Source of the DNA: DAMCAP01 sp964370205
Lineage (GTDB): Bacteria > Bacillota > Clostridia > Oscillospirales > Ruminococcaceae
Direction of reading: 5' to 3'
DNA: 23,565 nucleotides
Assembly (NCBI GenBank): GCA_964370205.1
Contig: CAYJIK010000028.1
Span: forward strand, 1 to 23,565
The translations under genes were made by a program, and so were the position numbers. The notes under the pieces are model-generated. The model searched no databases and had not been told where the DNA came from. It was given only the letters and a program-made list of their open reading frames with translations. Position 1 is the first letter of the stretch, and every line of letters begins with the position of its first letter. Of the stretch, positions 14,642 through 22,125 are shown piece after piece.

Positions 14642-15205
14642 ATGGGAATTTTTGAAATTATTACTATTTCGGTAGGTCTCGCTATGGACGCTTTTGCAGT
14701 GTCGATTTGCAAAGGTTTATCACTTAAAAAAATGAATTGGAAAAATGCTGTAGTAACAGGTTTATATTTCGGAATCTTTCAAGGAATTATGCCACTTATC
14801 GGGTATTTGCTCGGCATAAGCTTTGAAAGTTACATTGTCAGCTTTGACCATTGGATAACGTTCGTATTGCTTTTGTTTATTGGCGGTAAAATGATAAAAG
14901 AATCGCAATGCGAAGAAGATGATGTACATACAGACACTTCATTCACTATGAAGGCAATGCTCCCGTTGGCAATAGCAACGAGTATAGATGCACTTGCAGT
15001 CGGTATTACATTTGCGTTTTTGAAAGTTGATATTGTATTCCCTGTTCTTAGCATAGGGGTTATAACTTTTTTCTTTGGTGTTATAGGGGTCAAAATCGGA
15101 AATGTATTCGGTGAAAAATTCAAGTCAAGAGCTGAGTTTTTCGGTGGTGTTATTCTGATACTGATAGGCACAAAAATCCTTTTAGAACATCTGGGGATTT
15201 TATAA
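14642..15205 (+). CDS. mntP: MntP manganese efflux pump, 187 aa
   Basis: Small polytopic exporter of Mn2+ of the MntP (DUF204) family, at the usual length of about 190 residues with six predicted helices in two repeats. The repeats show as GLAMDAFAVSICKGL near the N-terminus and ATSIDALAVGITFAFL in the second half; the Asp residues within them are the conserved metal-site positions. ILILIGTKILLEHLG closes the protein. ATG 14642 has only a weak ribosome site (GGATTGGAAA). The gene is visibly more AT-rich, with more AAA/TTT/ATT codons, than tex and the hydrogenase genes beside it, so it may have come from another source. Single gene, followed by a good terminator. Likely protects against manganese excess. 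Confidence 0.95.
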   Translation: MGIFEIITISVGLAMDAFAVSICKGLSLKKMNWKNAVVTGLYFGIFQGIMPLIGYLLGISFESYIVSFDHWITFVLLLFIGGKMIKESQCEEDDVHTDTSFTMKAMLPLAIATSIDALAVGITFAFLKVDIVFPVLSIGVITFFFGVIGVKIGNVFGEKFKSRAEFFGGVILILIGTKILLEHLGIL

Positions 15206-15215
15206 GCGAGATGCA

Positions 15216-15253
15216 AAACGGGCGAGTCGGAATGATTCGTCCGTTTATTTTAT
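15216..15253 (+). terminator. Terminator of mntP
   Basis: AAACGGGCGAGTC (15216-15228), loop GGAAT, GATTCGTCCGTTT (15234-15246). The 13-pair stem includes two G-T wobbles and runs into TTTATTTTAT. Confidence 0.8.
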
Positions 15254-15507
15254 ACTCTTTTCACAAAATATTTATGTCAAATCACTGTTGCCCTTTTTAG
15301 CGAAAAGCATAACCCTCACGAAGCAGCCTACAAAGTACGACAACACGACTATCCCCTACCATGTCACACTAAACAAGCTGAATTTCCGCTTCATCCACCT
15401 GTCATTCACTTTTTCATCCACGATATTTCCTCTTGTGCAATTTGACTAAAAATCTGTTTACAGCAATGTGAAACGCTACTTTTTCCGCTATATCGCTAAA
15501 AAAATTT
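15254..15507. other. Intergenic, no gene supported
   Basis: Part of the 514-base gap between mntP and the flavin lipoprotein gene. I see no reading frame with a ribosome site and no RNA gene; the downstream half of the gap is AT-rich promoter DNA. Confidence 0.5.
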
Positions 15508-15527
15508 AAATATTTTTTAAAATATTT
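15508..15527. repeat. AT-rich palindrome upstream of the flavin lipoprotein promoter
   Basis: AAATATTTT (15508-15516), TT, AAAATATTT (15519-15527), perfect 9-bp arms. It ends 36 bases before the -35 and could be a regulator site or an UP-like element. Confidence 0.45.
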
Positions 15528-15561
15528 GTGATATACATTCGTCAAATTTTTATCGAAAATG

Positions 15562-15581
15562 CTTGACATTTATATGTCAAG
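15562..15581. promoter_or_regulatory. Palindromic operator overlapping the -35
   Basis: CTTGACAT (15562-15569), TTAT, ATGTCAAG (15574-15581): perfect 8-bp arms that include the whole -35 and most of the spacer. A repressor bound here would block RNA polymerase. The regulator is not identified. Confidence 0.55.
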
Positions 15582-15591
15582 CCACTATACT
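15563..15591 (+). promoter_or_regulatory. Promoter of the flavin lipoprotein gene
   Basis: TTGACA (15563-15568), 17 bases, TATACT (15586-15591). The leader to the ATG is about 120 bases. AT-rich DNA lies upstream. Confidence 0.8.
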
Positions 15592-15719
15592 GTAGATGAT
15601 ATAAATTTGCGGTAGTTTTTGTGTTTGACTGATTAGCCGTTATTATACAATTACATTTCACACATAACACCTAAAGCTCACAGACTATTGCCACTTATCA
15701 AGAAAGGAAGCAAACATAT

Positions 15720-17462
15720 ATGAAAAAAGCAACACTACTTCTAACAGTACTGGCGCTACTTTTATCAGTCACAGCATGTAACCCAGCTACCCCATCAATC
15801 GCATCAACCCCATCATCGGACACCCCCACCTCATCAGTTGAGCCATCTGCGGCACAGGCAGAGACTTTAACCGGTGTGGCAAAGGGATTTGGTGGAGAGC
15901 TTTCCGTCACTGTCACTTTGGAAGGTGATGTTATCACCGCTGTTACCGTTGACAGCCACTCGGAGACAGCCGGTATATCCGACCCCGCCTTTGCGGCAAT
16001 CCCGGACGCAATTGTTGCCGCAAACTCTACAGAAGTAGAGAATGTAGCAGGCGCAACTGTTACAGCTGATGCTATTAAGTACGCTGTAAACAATGCTATA
16101 AACCCATCCGAATACCCTGCACCTGTAGAGAAAGAGCCTGAAGAAGTGGTCACACAGTCAGCTAGCGGACTCTACATAGGCATGGGTACTTCTGCAACCA
16201 TGCAAAACCTTGGTGGCCTTGCAGACAGCGAAGGTACACTCAACTACTACATGAACAAGGTTTATGTCGGCACAATATTTGACGAAGATGGCAAGATTGT
16301 CGATATAACCATCGACCAAACCGAAGCAGGCACACCGAACATTGCAAACGCAAACATGCCTCACTTCTACGGTTGGCCGGGGCAGTCTTATAACTATGAC
16401 GAAGACCATGACGGCACAATAGACAGCGTACTTGAAGTTACAGAGGAGCTGTTCCTAGAGTCGTTTGAAACCATGAAGACCAAAAAAGAACGTGGCGAGA
16501 CATATATGATGCCTGCAGGTTCTTGGAAATCACAGATGGAAACATTTGAGAAGTTCTTTGTCGGTATGACAATTGAAGAAATTCAGGAGTGGCACGAGAA
16601 GTATTCCGATACATCGGGCAGACCGCTCAAAACTGAAAACGAACTTTCCGATGAAGACCAGGCAAAACTTGACGCTCTAACCGCTGATGAGCAAGCTGCA
16701 CTGGTAGAACTTACTGCCGGCGCATCTATGAGCCTAAACGACGCACACGGCGACATCCTAGCGGCTATCGTTGACTCGTACGAAAAGAAAGAGCCTATCG
16801 AAGTCAGTTCTATAGCTTCTGAGGGACTGGGTGTCAGCTATATCGGCAGAATAGGCCCCGGATCAGACAGCACCGAAACTTCGGTTTACTCCTTTAACGA
16901 AACATTTGCATACGCTACCTTTGACGCTGAAGGCAGAATTCTAACACTTGACGTAGATATCTACGAGGTTATGACCCCTAACTACGATGGCACAGCACCA
17001 GTTAAGTTTATAGGCTGGCCCGGTACAGAGTATAACAACGACGCTGACGGCGACGGCACTGTAGACGGCACAATAATGTCAGAAGCTGACATTAGCCAAA
17101 CAGCTGTTGAAGAGTTTGTAACAAAGTCCGAGCGTGGCGAGAGCTACATGATGGGCGCCGGTTCATGGGAGTCTCAGATGAACGCTTTTGAAGACTTCTT
17201 TATAGGTATGACCACAGCTGAAATCAGAGCATGGTATGAAAGTTCCACATTTGACAAGAACGGCAGACCGCTTAAAATCACCGATGAAACCGCTGATGAA
17301 GATAAGGCAAAGTTTGATGCACTGAGCGAAGACGAGCAAGCAGCAATGGTAGAGCTTGTAGTAGGCGCAACTATGAGTGTTAACGACCCACACGGCGATA
17401 TCATCACAGCAATCGAAAGAGCATACGAAAACAGAAGCGAAGTTGACATCACTGTTGAGTAG
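15720..17462 (+). CDS. Lipoprotein with three FMN-binding-like modules, 580 aa
   Basis: Signal peptide MKKATLLLTVLALLLS with lipobox VTAC (Cys20), then a Thr/Ser/Pro linker. Module 1 (about 48-125) is a compact FMN-binding domain ending in VAGATVT with Thr113, the position flavinylated by ApbE in NqrC/RnfG-type proteins. Two tandem repeats of about 210 residues follow (about 150-360 and 366-575). They share GWPG, D-x-D-x-DG, RGE(T/S)YMM, GSW(K/E)SQM, FF(V/I)GMT and GRPLK, and each ends in a similar motif: AGASMS (Ser336) and VGATMS (Thr551). D-x-D-x-DG at 227-231 and 441-445 may bind calcium. ATG 15720 follows AGAAAGGAAG. It probably sits outside the membrane as a flavin electron carrier. No ApbE or partner oxidoreductase is in the window. 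Modules 2 and 3 are my inference. Confidence 0.85.
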   Translation: MKKATLLLTVLALLLSVTACNPATPSIASTPSSDTPTSSVEPSAAQAETLTGVAKGFGGELSVTVTLEGDVITAVTVDSHSETAGISDPAFAAIPDAIVAANSTEVENVAGATVTADAIKYAVNNAINPSEYPAPVEKEPEEVVTQSASGLYIGMGTSATMQNLGGLADSEGTLNYYMNKVYVGTIFDEDGKIVDITIDQTEAGTPNIANANMPHFYGWPGQSYNYDEDHDGTIDSVLEVTEELFLESFETMKTKKERGETYMMPAGSWKSQMETFEKFFVGMTIEEIQEWHEKYSDTSGRPLKTENELSDEDQAKLDALTADEQAALVELTAGASMSLNDAHGDILAAIVDSYEKKEPIEVSSIASEGLGVSYIGRIGPGSDSTETSVYSFNETFAYATFDAEGRILTLDVDIYEVMTPNYDGTAPVKFIGWPGTEYNNDADGDGTVDGTIMSEADISQTAVEEFVTKSERGESYMMGAGSWESQMNAFEDFFIGMTTAEIRAWYESSTFDKNGRPLKITDETADEDKAKFDALSEDEQAAMVELVVGATMSVNDPHGDIITAIERAYENRSEVDITVE

Positions 17463-17515
17463 TATACTATAGTATAAGCAATATGCTCTGTAAAGTCTGA
17501 AAATATGTAATAATG

Positions 17516-17547
17516 AAGGAGCTATCCTGTGTGATAGCTCCTTTTTT
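17516..17547 (+). terminator. Strong intrinsic terminator after the flavin lipoprotein gene
   Basis: AAGGAGCTATC (17516-17526), loop CTGTGT, GATAGCTCC (17533-17541) and six T (17542-17547). The stem is the same as that of the terminator at 5990-6023. Confidence 0.92.
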
Positions 17548-17878
17548 GTTTAGTGGTATAACTCGCCGCTCTGTTGCATGGTGAATTTTCCACCTCATGA
17601 CCACCACCAAAAGTTCCGTTACTTTCACAGTATCCCCTCACCTCACGCTGAACAAATCAAAACCAAATTTCCACTTTAAATATAGTCTTCCACCACATAA
17701 CATCATCACAAGTCCGCCGTTTATTACCACAATGTAAACAAACATGCCGAATTTGGAGATTTGTCACTTCCTCTTCATTAAGTGTTAATTTAGTTTTCAC
17801 TGCCAATTAACCCAAAACGAAAAAAAGTGGGTATAATAATAACATAACAAAAATCAAAAGCCGAGAGGAGTACAGACA
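17548..17878. other. Intergenic region upstream of htrA
   Basis: 331 bases without a gene. Only the -10 element at 17832 stands out. I found no CIRCE or CtsR-type heat-shock operator. Confidence 0.5.
17832..17837 (+). promoter_or_regulatory. -10 element of the htrA promoter
   Basis: Consensus TATAAT preceded by GTGGG. No good -35 is seen 16-18 bases upstream, so the promoter may need an activator or a different sigma factor. Confidence 0.5.
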
Positions 17879-19141
17879 ATGTATAACAATATGAATAATA
17901 ACGAAAATCAAAACCTAAACGGTAGCGGAACATACCCTGCGCAGGAATCACAGGAAATAAACACAAATCAAATGTACACATATAGTATACGTCCCACAGA
18001 GCCGGTTTACGGTTCAGGGTCGCCACCACCTACACCGCCACAGCCAAAGAAGAATAGTAACGGCTTTAAGTCGGGAGCGCTGATACTCTCATGTGCGGTA
18101 TTCTCCTTCTTTTCCGCAGTGGGCGGGACAGTCGCAGGTAACCACTGGTTCCCCTCAAACAATGACGCTCCTATCATAACACAGGTAGCACCACACACAA
18201 CTACTCCCACCTCCACGGACGGGAACAGTAGCCTCAGTATATCTGACGTAGTAGAGATGACACAGAACGCTGTGGTTGAAATTTCCTCTGAGATAACTGT
18301 ATCAAACTCATGGACAGGCTCATACACAGGTCAGAGCTTAGGTAGTGGTGTTATCATAAGCACAGACGGTTATATAGTCACAAACCACCACGTGATTGAG
18401 GGTGGCACCAATATTACAGTAAGACTTTACGACGGCACAAGTTATAATGCAACACTGATAGGCTCCGATTCGAGCACCGACTTGGCTGTCCTGAAAATAG
18501 AAGCAGAAGGTCTTACAGCGGCGACACTGGGCGTATCGGGCGACCTTAAAGTCGGTGACACAGCTATAGCTATCGGTAACCCGCTGGGCGAACTGGGCGG
18601 TACAGTAACCTCCGGTATTATCAGCGCTGTAAACAGAGAGATCACTATAGAAAACCAGACAATGACAATGCTCCAAACCAACGCCCAGATAAACGAAGGC
18701 AACTCGGGTGGCGGACTGTTTAACGATAGCGGTGAGCTGATCGGCATAGTAACTGCTAAAACAGGCGGCACAGGCGTTGAAGGTCTTGGCTTTGCGATAC
18801 CGATGGATATAGCAGCAGATATAGTGACAGACATCATGGAGCACGGCTATGTCACAGGACGCCCTGCACTTGGTATAACCATAATGGACATCACAGATGC
18901 AATAACCGCTATACGTTACGGCGCACCGACAACAGGTGTTTACGTCCAGTCAGGCGATGAAGGTTCACTGTTTATGCCGGGCGACCGTGTACTAGAAGTG
19001 AACGGAACTCACATTGCACTGTCCGACGATATAAAGACCGCTCTTGACGGAATGGAAGCAGGTCAGGTTATAAGCGTGACAGTTGAACGTAATGGTGAGC
19101 GTGTGACGTTTGAGACCACTCTAAGAGAACTTAAAGTGTAA
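17879..19141 (+). CDS. htrA: HtrA/DegP-family membrane-anchored serine protease, 420 aa
   Basis: Extracytoplasmic quality-control protease. A hydrophilic N-terminal cytoplasmic segment (about 1-62, Asn- and Pro-rich) precedes one membrane helix (about 65-88, SGALILSCAVFSFFSAVGG). A trypsin-like domain follows (about 120-320) with the catalytic triad His171 (TNHHVI), Asp201 (STDLAVLKI) and Ser276 (GNSGGGLF). One PDZ domain lies at about 325-415 (GVYVQSGDEGSLFMPGDRVLEVNG). The Ser motif has Gly where most HtrA proteins have Pro (GNSGGP). ATG 17879 follows AGAGGAG. Length and layout match the YkdA/YvtA type of Firmicutes. It is a single gene facing the DUF4097 gene across a possible two-way terminator. 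Probably degrades misfolded exported proteins. Confidence 0.96.
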   Translation: MYNNMNNNENQNLNGSGTYPAQESQEINTNQMYTYSIRPTEPVYGSGSPPPTPPQPKKNSNGFKSGALILSCAVFSFFSAVGGTVAGNHWFPSNNDAPIITQVAPHTTTPTSTDGNSSLSISDVVEMTQNAVVEISSEITVSNSWTGSYTGQSLGSGVIISTDGYIVTNHHVIEGGTNITVRLYDGTSYNATLIGSDSSTDLAVLKIEAEGLTAATLGVSGDLKVGDTAIAIGNPLGELGGTVTSGIISAVNREITIENQTMTMLQTNAQINEGNSGGGLFNDSGELIGIVTAKTGGTGVEGLGFAIPMDIAADIVTDIMEHGYVTGRPALGITIMDITDAITAIRYGAPTTGVYVQSGDEGSLFMPGDRVLEVNGTHIALSDDIKTALDGMEAGQVISVTVERNGERVTFETTLRELKV

Positions 19142-19193
19142 GGTTGACACTGCACCAACAATTATTAAACATTAAGAATTTGCACAAAAATTT

Positions 19194-19272
19194 GTAGGGG
19201 CTGATGCCTACATCGACCCGAAACGGCGGTTTTGAACCAAGGTTTCGGGCTGATGAGGGCATCAGCCCCTAC
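19194..19272. repeat. Nested palindrome between convergent genes (element D, possible two-way terminator)
   Basis: GTAGGGGCTGATGCC (19194-19208) pairs perfectly with 19258-19272. Inside, CCCGAAAC (19217-19224) pairs with GTTTCGGG (19242-19249). T-rich DNA follows on the plus side (ATTTTATTTT) and A-rich DNA precedes it, so it could stop transcription from both htrA and the DUF4097 gene. GTAGGGGC recalls the arms of palindromic element copy B. Confidence 0.75.
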
Positions 19273-19361
19273 ATTTTATTTTACGTTTGTAGAGAATTCG
19301 GTCAGTTGCACAGTTCTGACATAACCCTCGGATTATTCATACCATAACTGAACATCTCACA

Positions 19362-20444
19362 TTACACCCAATCTCTAAGACGCAAGTCACCGCTTACTGT
19401 TCCAACAGTCATATGCAGTTTTGCTGTTTGTACGTTGTCGGGGATTTTATATGAGTTTTTCTTGCTACCGCTCACAGAAGAGCGGTGGAGGTTTAACTCG
19501 CTTATACCGTCAAGCTGAACTATACAGTCACCGCTGACCGTATTTGCAACAACAACTACACTGCGGTCATCTGCGCACATTTTGATGTCTCCGCTGGTGG
19601 TTTTAACGATGGTTGACACAAATGTACCGAACATCTTTATGTCGCCACTCACGGTTTTAACCTCTATTTCCTCGCCGTTTTCTTGCATGGTTATATCACC
19701 GCTGACAGAGTGTAGTTTTATCGATTTAATGCTTTTTTTGACCTGTATATCGCCTGATGCGGTGGAGACATTTATGTAGCCGCCTTCAGATGTCGTTGTG
19801 ACATCGCCACTGGCAGTTTTTATCGTTGCCTGACTGAAAAAACCTCCACCCAGTGAAATATCACCGCTCGCTGACGCTATATCATACTCAAGCGCAGTTC
19901 CCCTTGGTATTTCTATCAGTACACTCCCCTTTTGCCTCACCGAAAACCATACAAAAGGGAAAGTTCGAGTATTATCCTGCTCAAAATGTAGCGTATCCCC
20001 CTGCATATACACAGCATTTTCCGGTTTTTGTCCACCGCCGACAGCGACTGAATTATCGGTCAAAACAACACTGTCTACGTCGCTTTCCTTTATGATTATA
20101 TCAAGGTTACTGCTCTTGATATTGATACTGCGCACTCCGTCGAAGCGGTGGACAAACTTACCGCTCGGCTTATGTTCGGTAGGGCGTTTGCTGTTGCGCT
20201 TGATGATGTCGCTGTCTGTCTGAAACTCGCCCATGATTTCCCGGATGTCGCCTAGGCTGGTAATCACCGCCTCATACGCTTCATCTTCACTCTTGCCGTC
20301 GGCGATATAGTCACTATACCGTTCGGACATATTCGCAAGCAGTTCCTCTTTTAGCTCGCTTTTCTTACTGTCATTCCCAATACCGACACTGTCCGCAAAC
20401 ACGCTGTCTAGGTAAGCTTTGATTTTATCATTATAACTCATCAT
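19362..20444 (-). CDS. DUF1700-like N-terminus plus DUF4097 beta-repeat protein, 360 aa
   Basis: Residues about 1-80 form a helical domain of the type found in proteins paired with PadR regulators (DUF1700/HAAS-like: YLDSVFADS ... ELLANMSERYSDYIADGKSEDEAYEAVITSLGD). From about 95 to the end is a DUF4097 domain, a right-handed beta-helix with a repeated [SA/TA/TV/SV]SGD(I/V/L) motif; I count eight SGD units plus one degenerate VSGS. No membrane helix or signal peptide is evident. AAGGAGG lies 5 bases before the first ATG (20444) and 8 before the second (20441); the second may be the real start. It is 13 bases downstream of the PadR gene, in one operon. DUF4097 proteins such as LiaX are tied to envelope-stress responses, so a similar role is likely but not shown. 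Confidence 0.88.
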   Translation of the reverse strand: MMSYNDKIKAYLDSVFADSVGIGNDSKKSELKEELLANMSERYSDYIADGKSEDEAYEAVITSLGDIREIMGEFQTDSDIIKRNSKRPTEHKPSGKFVHRFDGVRSINIKSSNLDIIIKESDVDSVVLTDNSVAVGGGQKPENAVYMQGDTLHFEQDNTRTFPFVWFSVRQKGSVLIEIPRGTALEYDIASASGDISLGGGFFSQATIKTASGDVTTTSEGGYINVSTASGDIQVKKSIKSIKLHSVSGDITMQENGEEIEVKTVSGDIKMFGTFVSTIVKTTSGDIKMCADDRSVVVVANTVSGDCIVQLDGISELNLHRSSVSGSKKNSYKIPDNVQTAKLHMTVGTVSGDLRLRDWV

Positions 20445-20457
20445 GTACTCCTCCTTC

Positions 20458-20787
20458 TTACTGCTGTTTTATTAGCGTTTCTATCATCGCCTTCATGCGT
20501 TGCCAGTCGGCGTAGTTTTCATGGTAGAGCGCTCTGCCGCTGTCGGTTATCTTGTAGTAACGTCTTCGAGCGCCTGTGGTTTCGTCCCCCCAATAGGACT
20601 GGATAAACCCACCGCTTTCAAGCCGTCTGAAGGCGGTGTAAAGCGTTGCCTCTTTCAGTTCATACTCGCCATCTGTTACTTTCTGTATCCGCTTGTTAAT
20701 CTCATAACCGTAACTGTCCTTCAGGCAGAGATGTGAAAGTATTATGCTTTCGGTGTATCCTCTGATAACGTCGGAAATTACCAGCAT
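20458..20787 (-). CDS. PadR-family transcriptional regulator, 109 aa
   Basis: Small winged-helix repressor of the PadR family (subfamily 2 size). Motifs: LVISDVIRGYTESIILSHLCLKDSYGYEINKRI for the N-terminal helices, ELKEATLYTAFRRLESGGFIQSYWGDETTGARRRYYKIT for the recognition helix and wing, then a single C-terminal dimerisation helix. The start is ATG 20787; an in-frame GTG at 20796 lies inside the AGGAGGTG ribosome site, so I reject it. It is first in a two-gene operon with the DUF4097 protein, a common pairing in Firmicutes, and very likely represses its own operon. A candidate operator, ATACCT-N9-AGGTAT, overlaps the promoter at 20850-20870. Confidence 0.95.
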   Translation of the reverse strand: MLVISDVIRGYTESIILSHLCLKDSYGYEINKRIQKVTDGEYELKEATLYTAFRRLESGGFIQSYWGDETTGARRRYYKITDSGRALYHENYADWQRMKAMIETLIKQQ

Positions 20788-20836
20788 TCTCGTCACCTCC
20801 TCATTTGTTGGTGCATTGTTTTACTGTGTTGTGTAT

Positions 20837-20865
20837 ATATTATCACGTTATACCTCGTCTGTCAA
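20837..20865 (-). promoter_or_regulatory. Promoter of the PadR-DUF4097 operon
   Basis: Minus strand TTGACA (20860-20865), 17 bases, TAATAT (20837-20842), with TGA before the -10. Confidence 0.75.
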
Positions 20866-20870
20866 GGTAT
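20850..20870. promoter_or_regulatory. Candidate PadR operator
   Basis: ATACCT (20850-20855), 9 bases, AGGTAT (20865-20870): a perfect 6-bp inverted repeat spanning the -35 and part of the spacer of the padR promoter. That is where an autorepressor would act. Confidence 0.5.
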
Positions 20871-21190
20871 GTAATGCTATTTGTTTTAGATAACTGAAAA
20901 CGTGAATAAATAGTGGTGGTTTAGTCGTGGATATAGGCGGTCGCCTGCCCCGAAGGTAGCGTAAATAAGAACGTAGGGGCAGTGGCCATCCGCCCAAGGG
21001 GCGGAAACAAAACGAGGTAAGCCCGTGATGGGCTTACCTCGTTTTGTTAGTCGGCTTGCGAGCCGACATGGCCACTGCCCCTACGTTCTTATTTGCGCTA
21101 CCGCCCATGAGTGGCACAACATAAAACCCAACAGGAGACAACTGCACAGTTTAGCTATTCGCCACTGTTATCAGCACTCGAAAATTACGC
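20871..21190. other. Intergenic region holding palindromic element copy B
   Basis: No gene. The structured repeat at 20955-21102 fills its middle. The rest shows only a short GGCG-gt-CGCC hairpin near 20937. Confidence 0.5.
20955..21102 (-). repeat. Structured palindromic element, copy B (inverted relative to A and C)
   Basis: Left arm 20955-20989 pairs with right arm 21068-21102 over 35 positions, all Watson-Crick except one T-G wobble. Internal hairpins on the plus strand are CCGCCC-AAG-GGGCGG (20990-21004), a 19-bp stem with loop GTGAT (21006-21048), and GTCGGCT-TGCG-AGCCGAC (21050-21067). The hairpin order is the reverse of copy A, so the element is inserted the other way round. Confidence 0.9.
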
Positions 21191-21219
21191 TTGACCTTAC
21201 CAAAACTACACTATAAAAT
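21191..21219 (+). promoter_or_regulatory. Promoter of the GrpB-family gene
   Basis: TTGACC (21191-21196), 17 bases, TAAAAT (21214-21219), 39 bases before the ATG. Confidence 0.6.
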
Positions 21220-21258
21220 GGAAGTACAACAATTTCAAACCGGGAGGTAGCAATCATC

Positions 21259-21774
21259 ATGACAATAGAAGTAGTGGAACATTCACCACAGTGGAGCAAA
21301 CTATTCACGATAGAGGAGAAACATATCGAGAGCATCCTCGGCGAATGTTTAATAGCCACCCACCACATTGGCAGTACGTCAGTGAGCAGTTTGATGGCAA
21401 AACCTATTATAGACATCCTGCTCATTGTGCGTGATATTGAGGAGATTGACAGTTACGACAGCGGCTTTGAGGCGCTTGGTTACGAGTGCATGGGCGAATT
21501 CGGGATAGCTAATCGTCGCTACTTTCGGAAAGGCGGCGAGCATAGAAGCCATCACATCCACGCCTTTGATATCCACAGCAGTCATGAAATCACACGTCAT
21601 CTCGCCTTTAGGGATTACCTACGTTCCCACCCCGATGTCCGTGACGCTTACGGAGCGCTCAAAAGCAAACTTGCGCTGGCGTTTCGTCATGACAATGACG
21701 GCTACTGCGATGGCAAAGACGAGTTTGTCAAGCAAACGGAGCGTGACGCTTTGATATGGTACTTTTCTCGGTAG
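21259..21774 (+). CDS. GrpB-family (UPF0157) nucleotidyltransferase-fold protein, 171 aa
   Basis: Full-length GrpB-family protein at the usual size of about 170 residues. The conserved block HHIGSTSVSSLMAKPIIDILLIV carries the G-S-T-S-V and A-K-P-I-I-D-I signature that aligns with the nucleotidyltransferase active-site loop. RRYFRKGG and HHIHAFDIHSSHEITRHLAFRDYLRSHP are also typical. In some bacteria the domain is fused to dephospho-CoA kinase, but here it stands alone. The biochemical role is not settled. ATG 21259 lies about 11 bases after GGGAGG, a slightly long spacing. Single gene with its own promoter and terminator. Confidence 0.93.
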   Translation: MTIEVVEHSPQWSKLFTIEEKHIESILGECLIATHHIGSTSVSSLMAKPIIDILLIVRDIEEIDSYDSGFEALGYECMGEFGIANRRYFRKGGEHRSHHIHAFDIHSSHEITRHLAFRDYLRSHPDVRDAYGALKSKLALAFRHDNDGYCDGKDEFVKQTERDALIWYFSR

Positions 21775-21783
21775 GAGGTTCTA

Positions 21784-21820
21784 GGTGTGGAGAGTTTAGT
21801 GCTTTCCACACCCTTTTTCT
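21784..21820 (+). terminator. Terminator of the GrpB-family gene
   Basis: GGTGTGGAGAG (21784-21794), loop TTTAGTG, CTTTCCACACC (21802-21812) with one G-T pair, then CTTTTTCTT. Confidence 0.88.
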
Positions 21821-22021
21821 TCTATTTTTTTCGTGAACAAATATTAAATTTTTAAATAACATCACATTTGCAACAAATGTTATTGTAATAAACACATAAA
21901 TAAAGTATACTATACATTGTTTCAAACAGTACGGCGTTGTTTTTAGGCAAAGCAAACCGGTTTTATGCAAAATTGGCTAACTTTTCTTATAGACCGATGC
22001 TGTTTGTCCTTGTCAATGATA

Positions 22022-22050
22022 TTGCATCCTACCTTTCGGTGGTGTATTAT
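22022..22050 (+). promoter_or_regulatory. Likely promoter of the ABC ATPase gene
   Basis: TTGCAT (22022-22027), 17 bases, TATTAT (22045-22050). The leader to the start codon is about 70 bases. Confidence 0.55.
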
Positions 22051-22125
22051 CTTAAAAGATGAATATTTTTCAGCGCATTTTTCCATGTGCAGAGTCTTAT
22101 TTTACATGTTTAGGTGGTGAAGTGT

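Larger units (their letters stand above)
21775..22125. other. Intergenic region between the GrpB-family gene and the ABC ATPase
   Basis: 351 bases without a gene. It contains the terminator at 21784, a bulged AT-rich hairpin around 21855-21884 (CATTTG-caa-CAAATG core) and a likely promoter at 22022-22050. Confidence 0.5.

Noticed and set aside
17174..17452. Minus-strand frame inside the flavin lipoprotein gene
   Set aside because: Antisense shadow of the repeat-containing coding frame, with no start signals.
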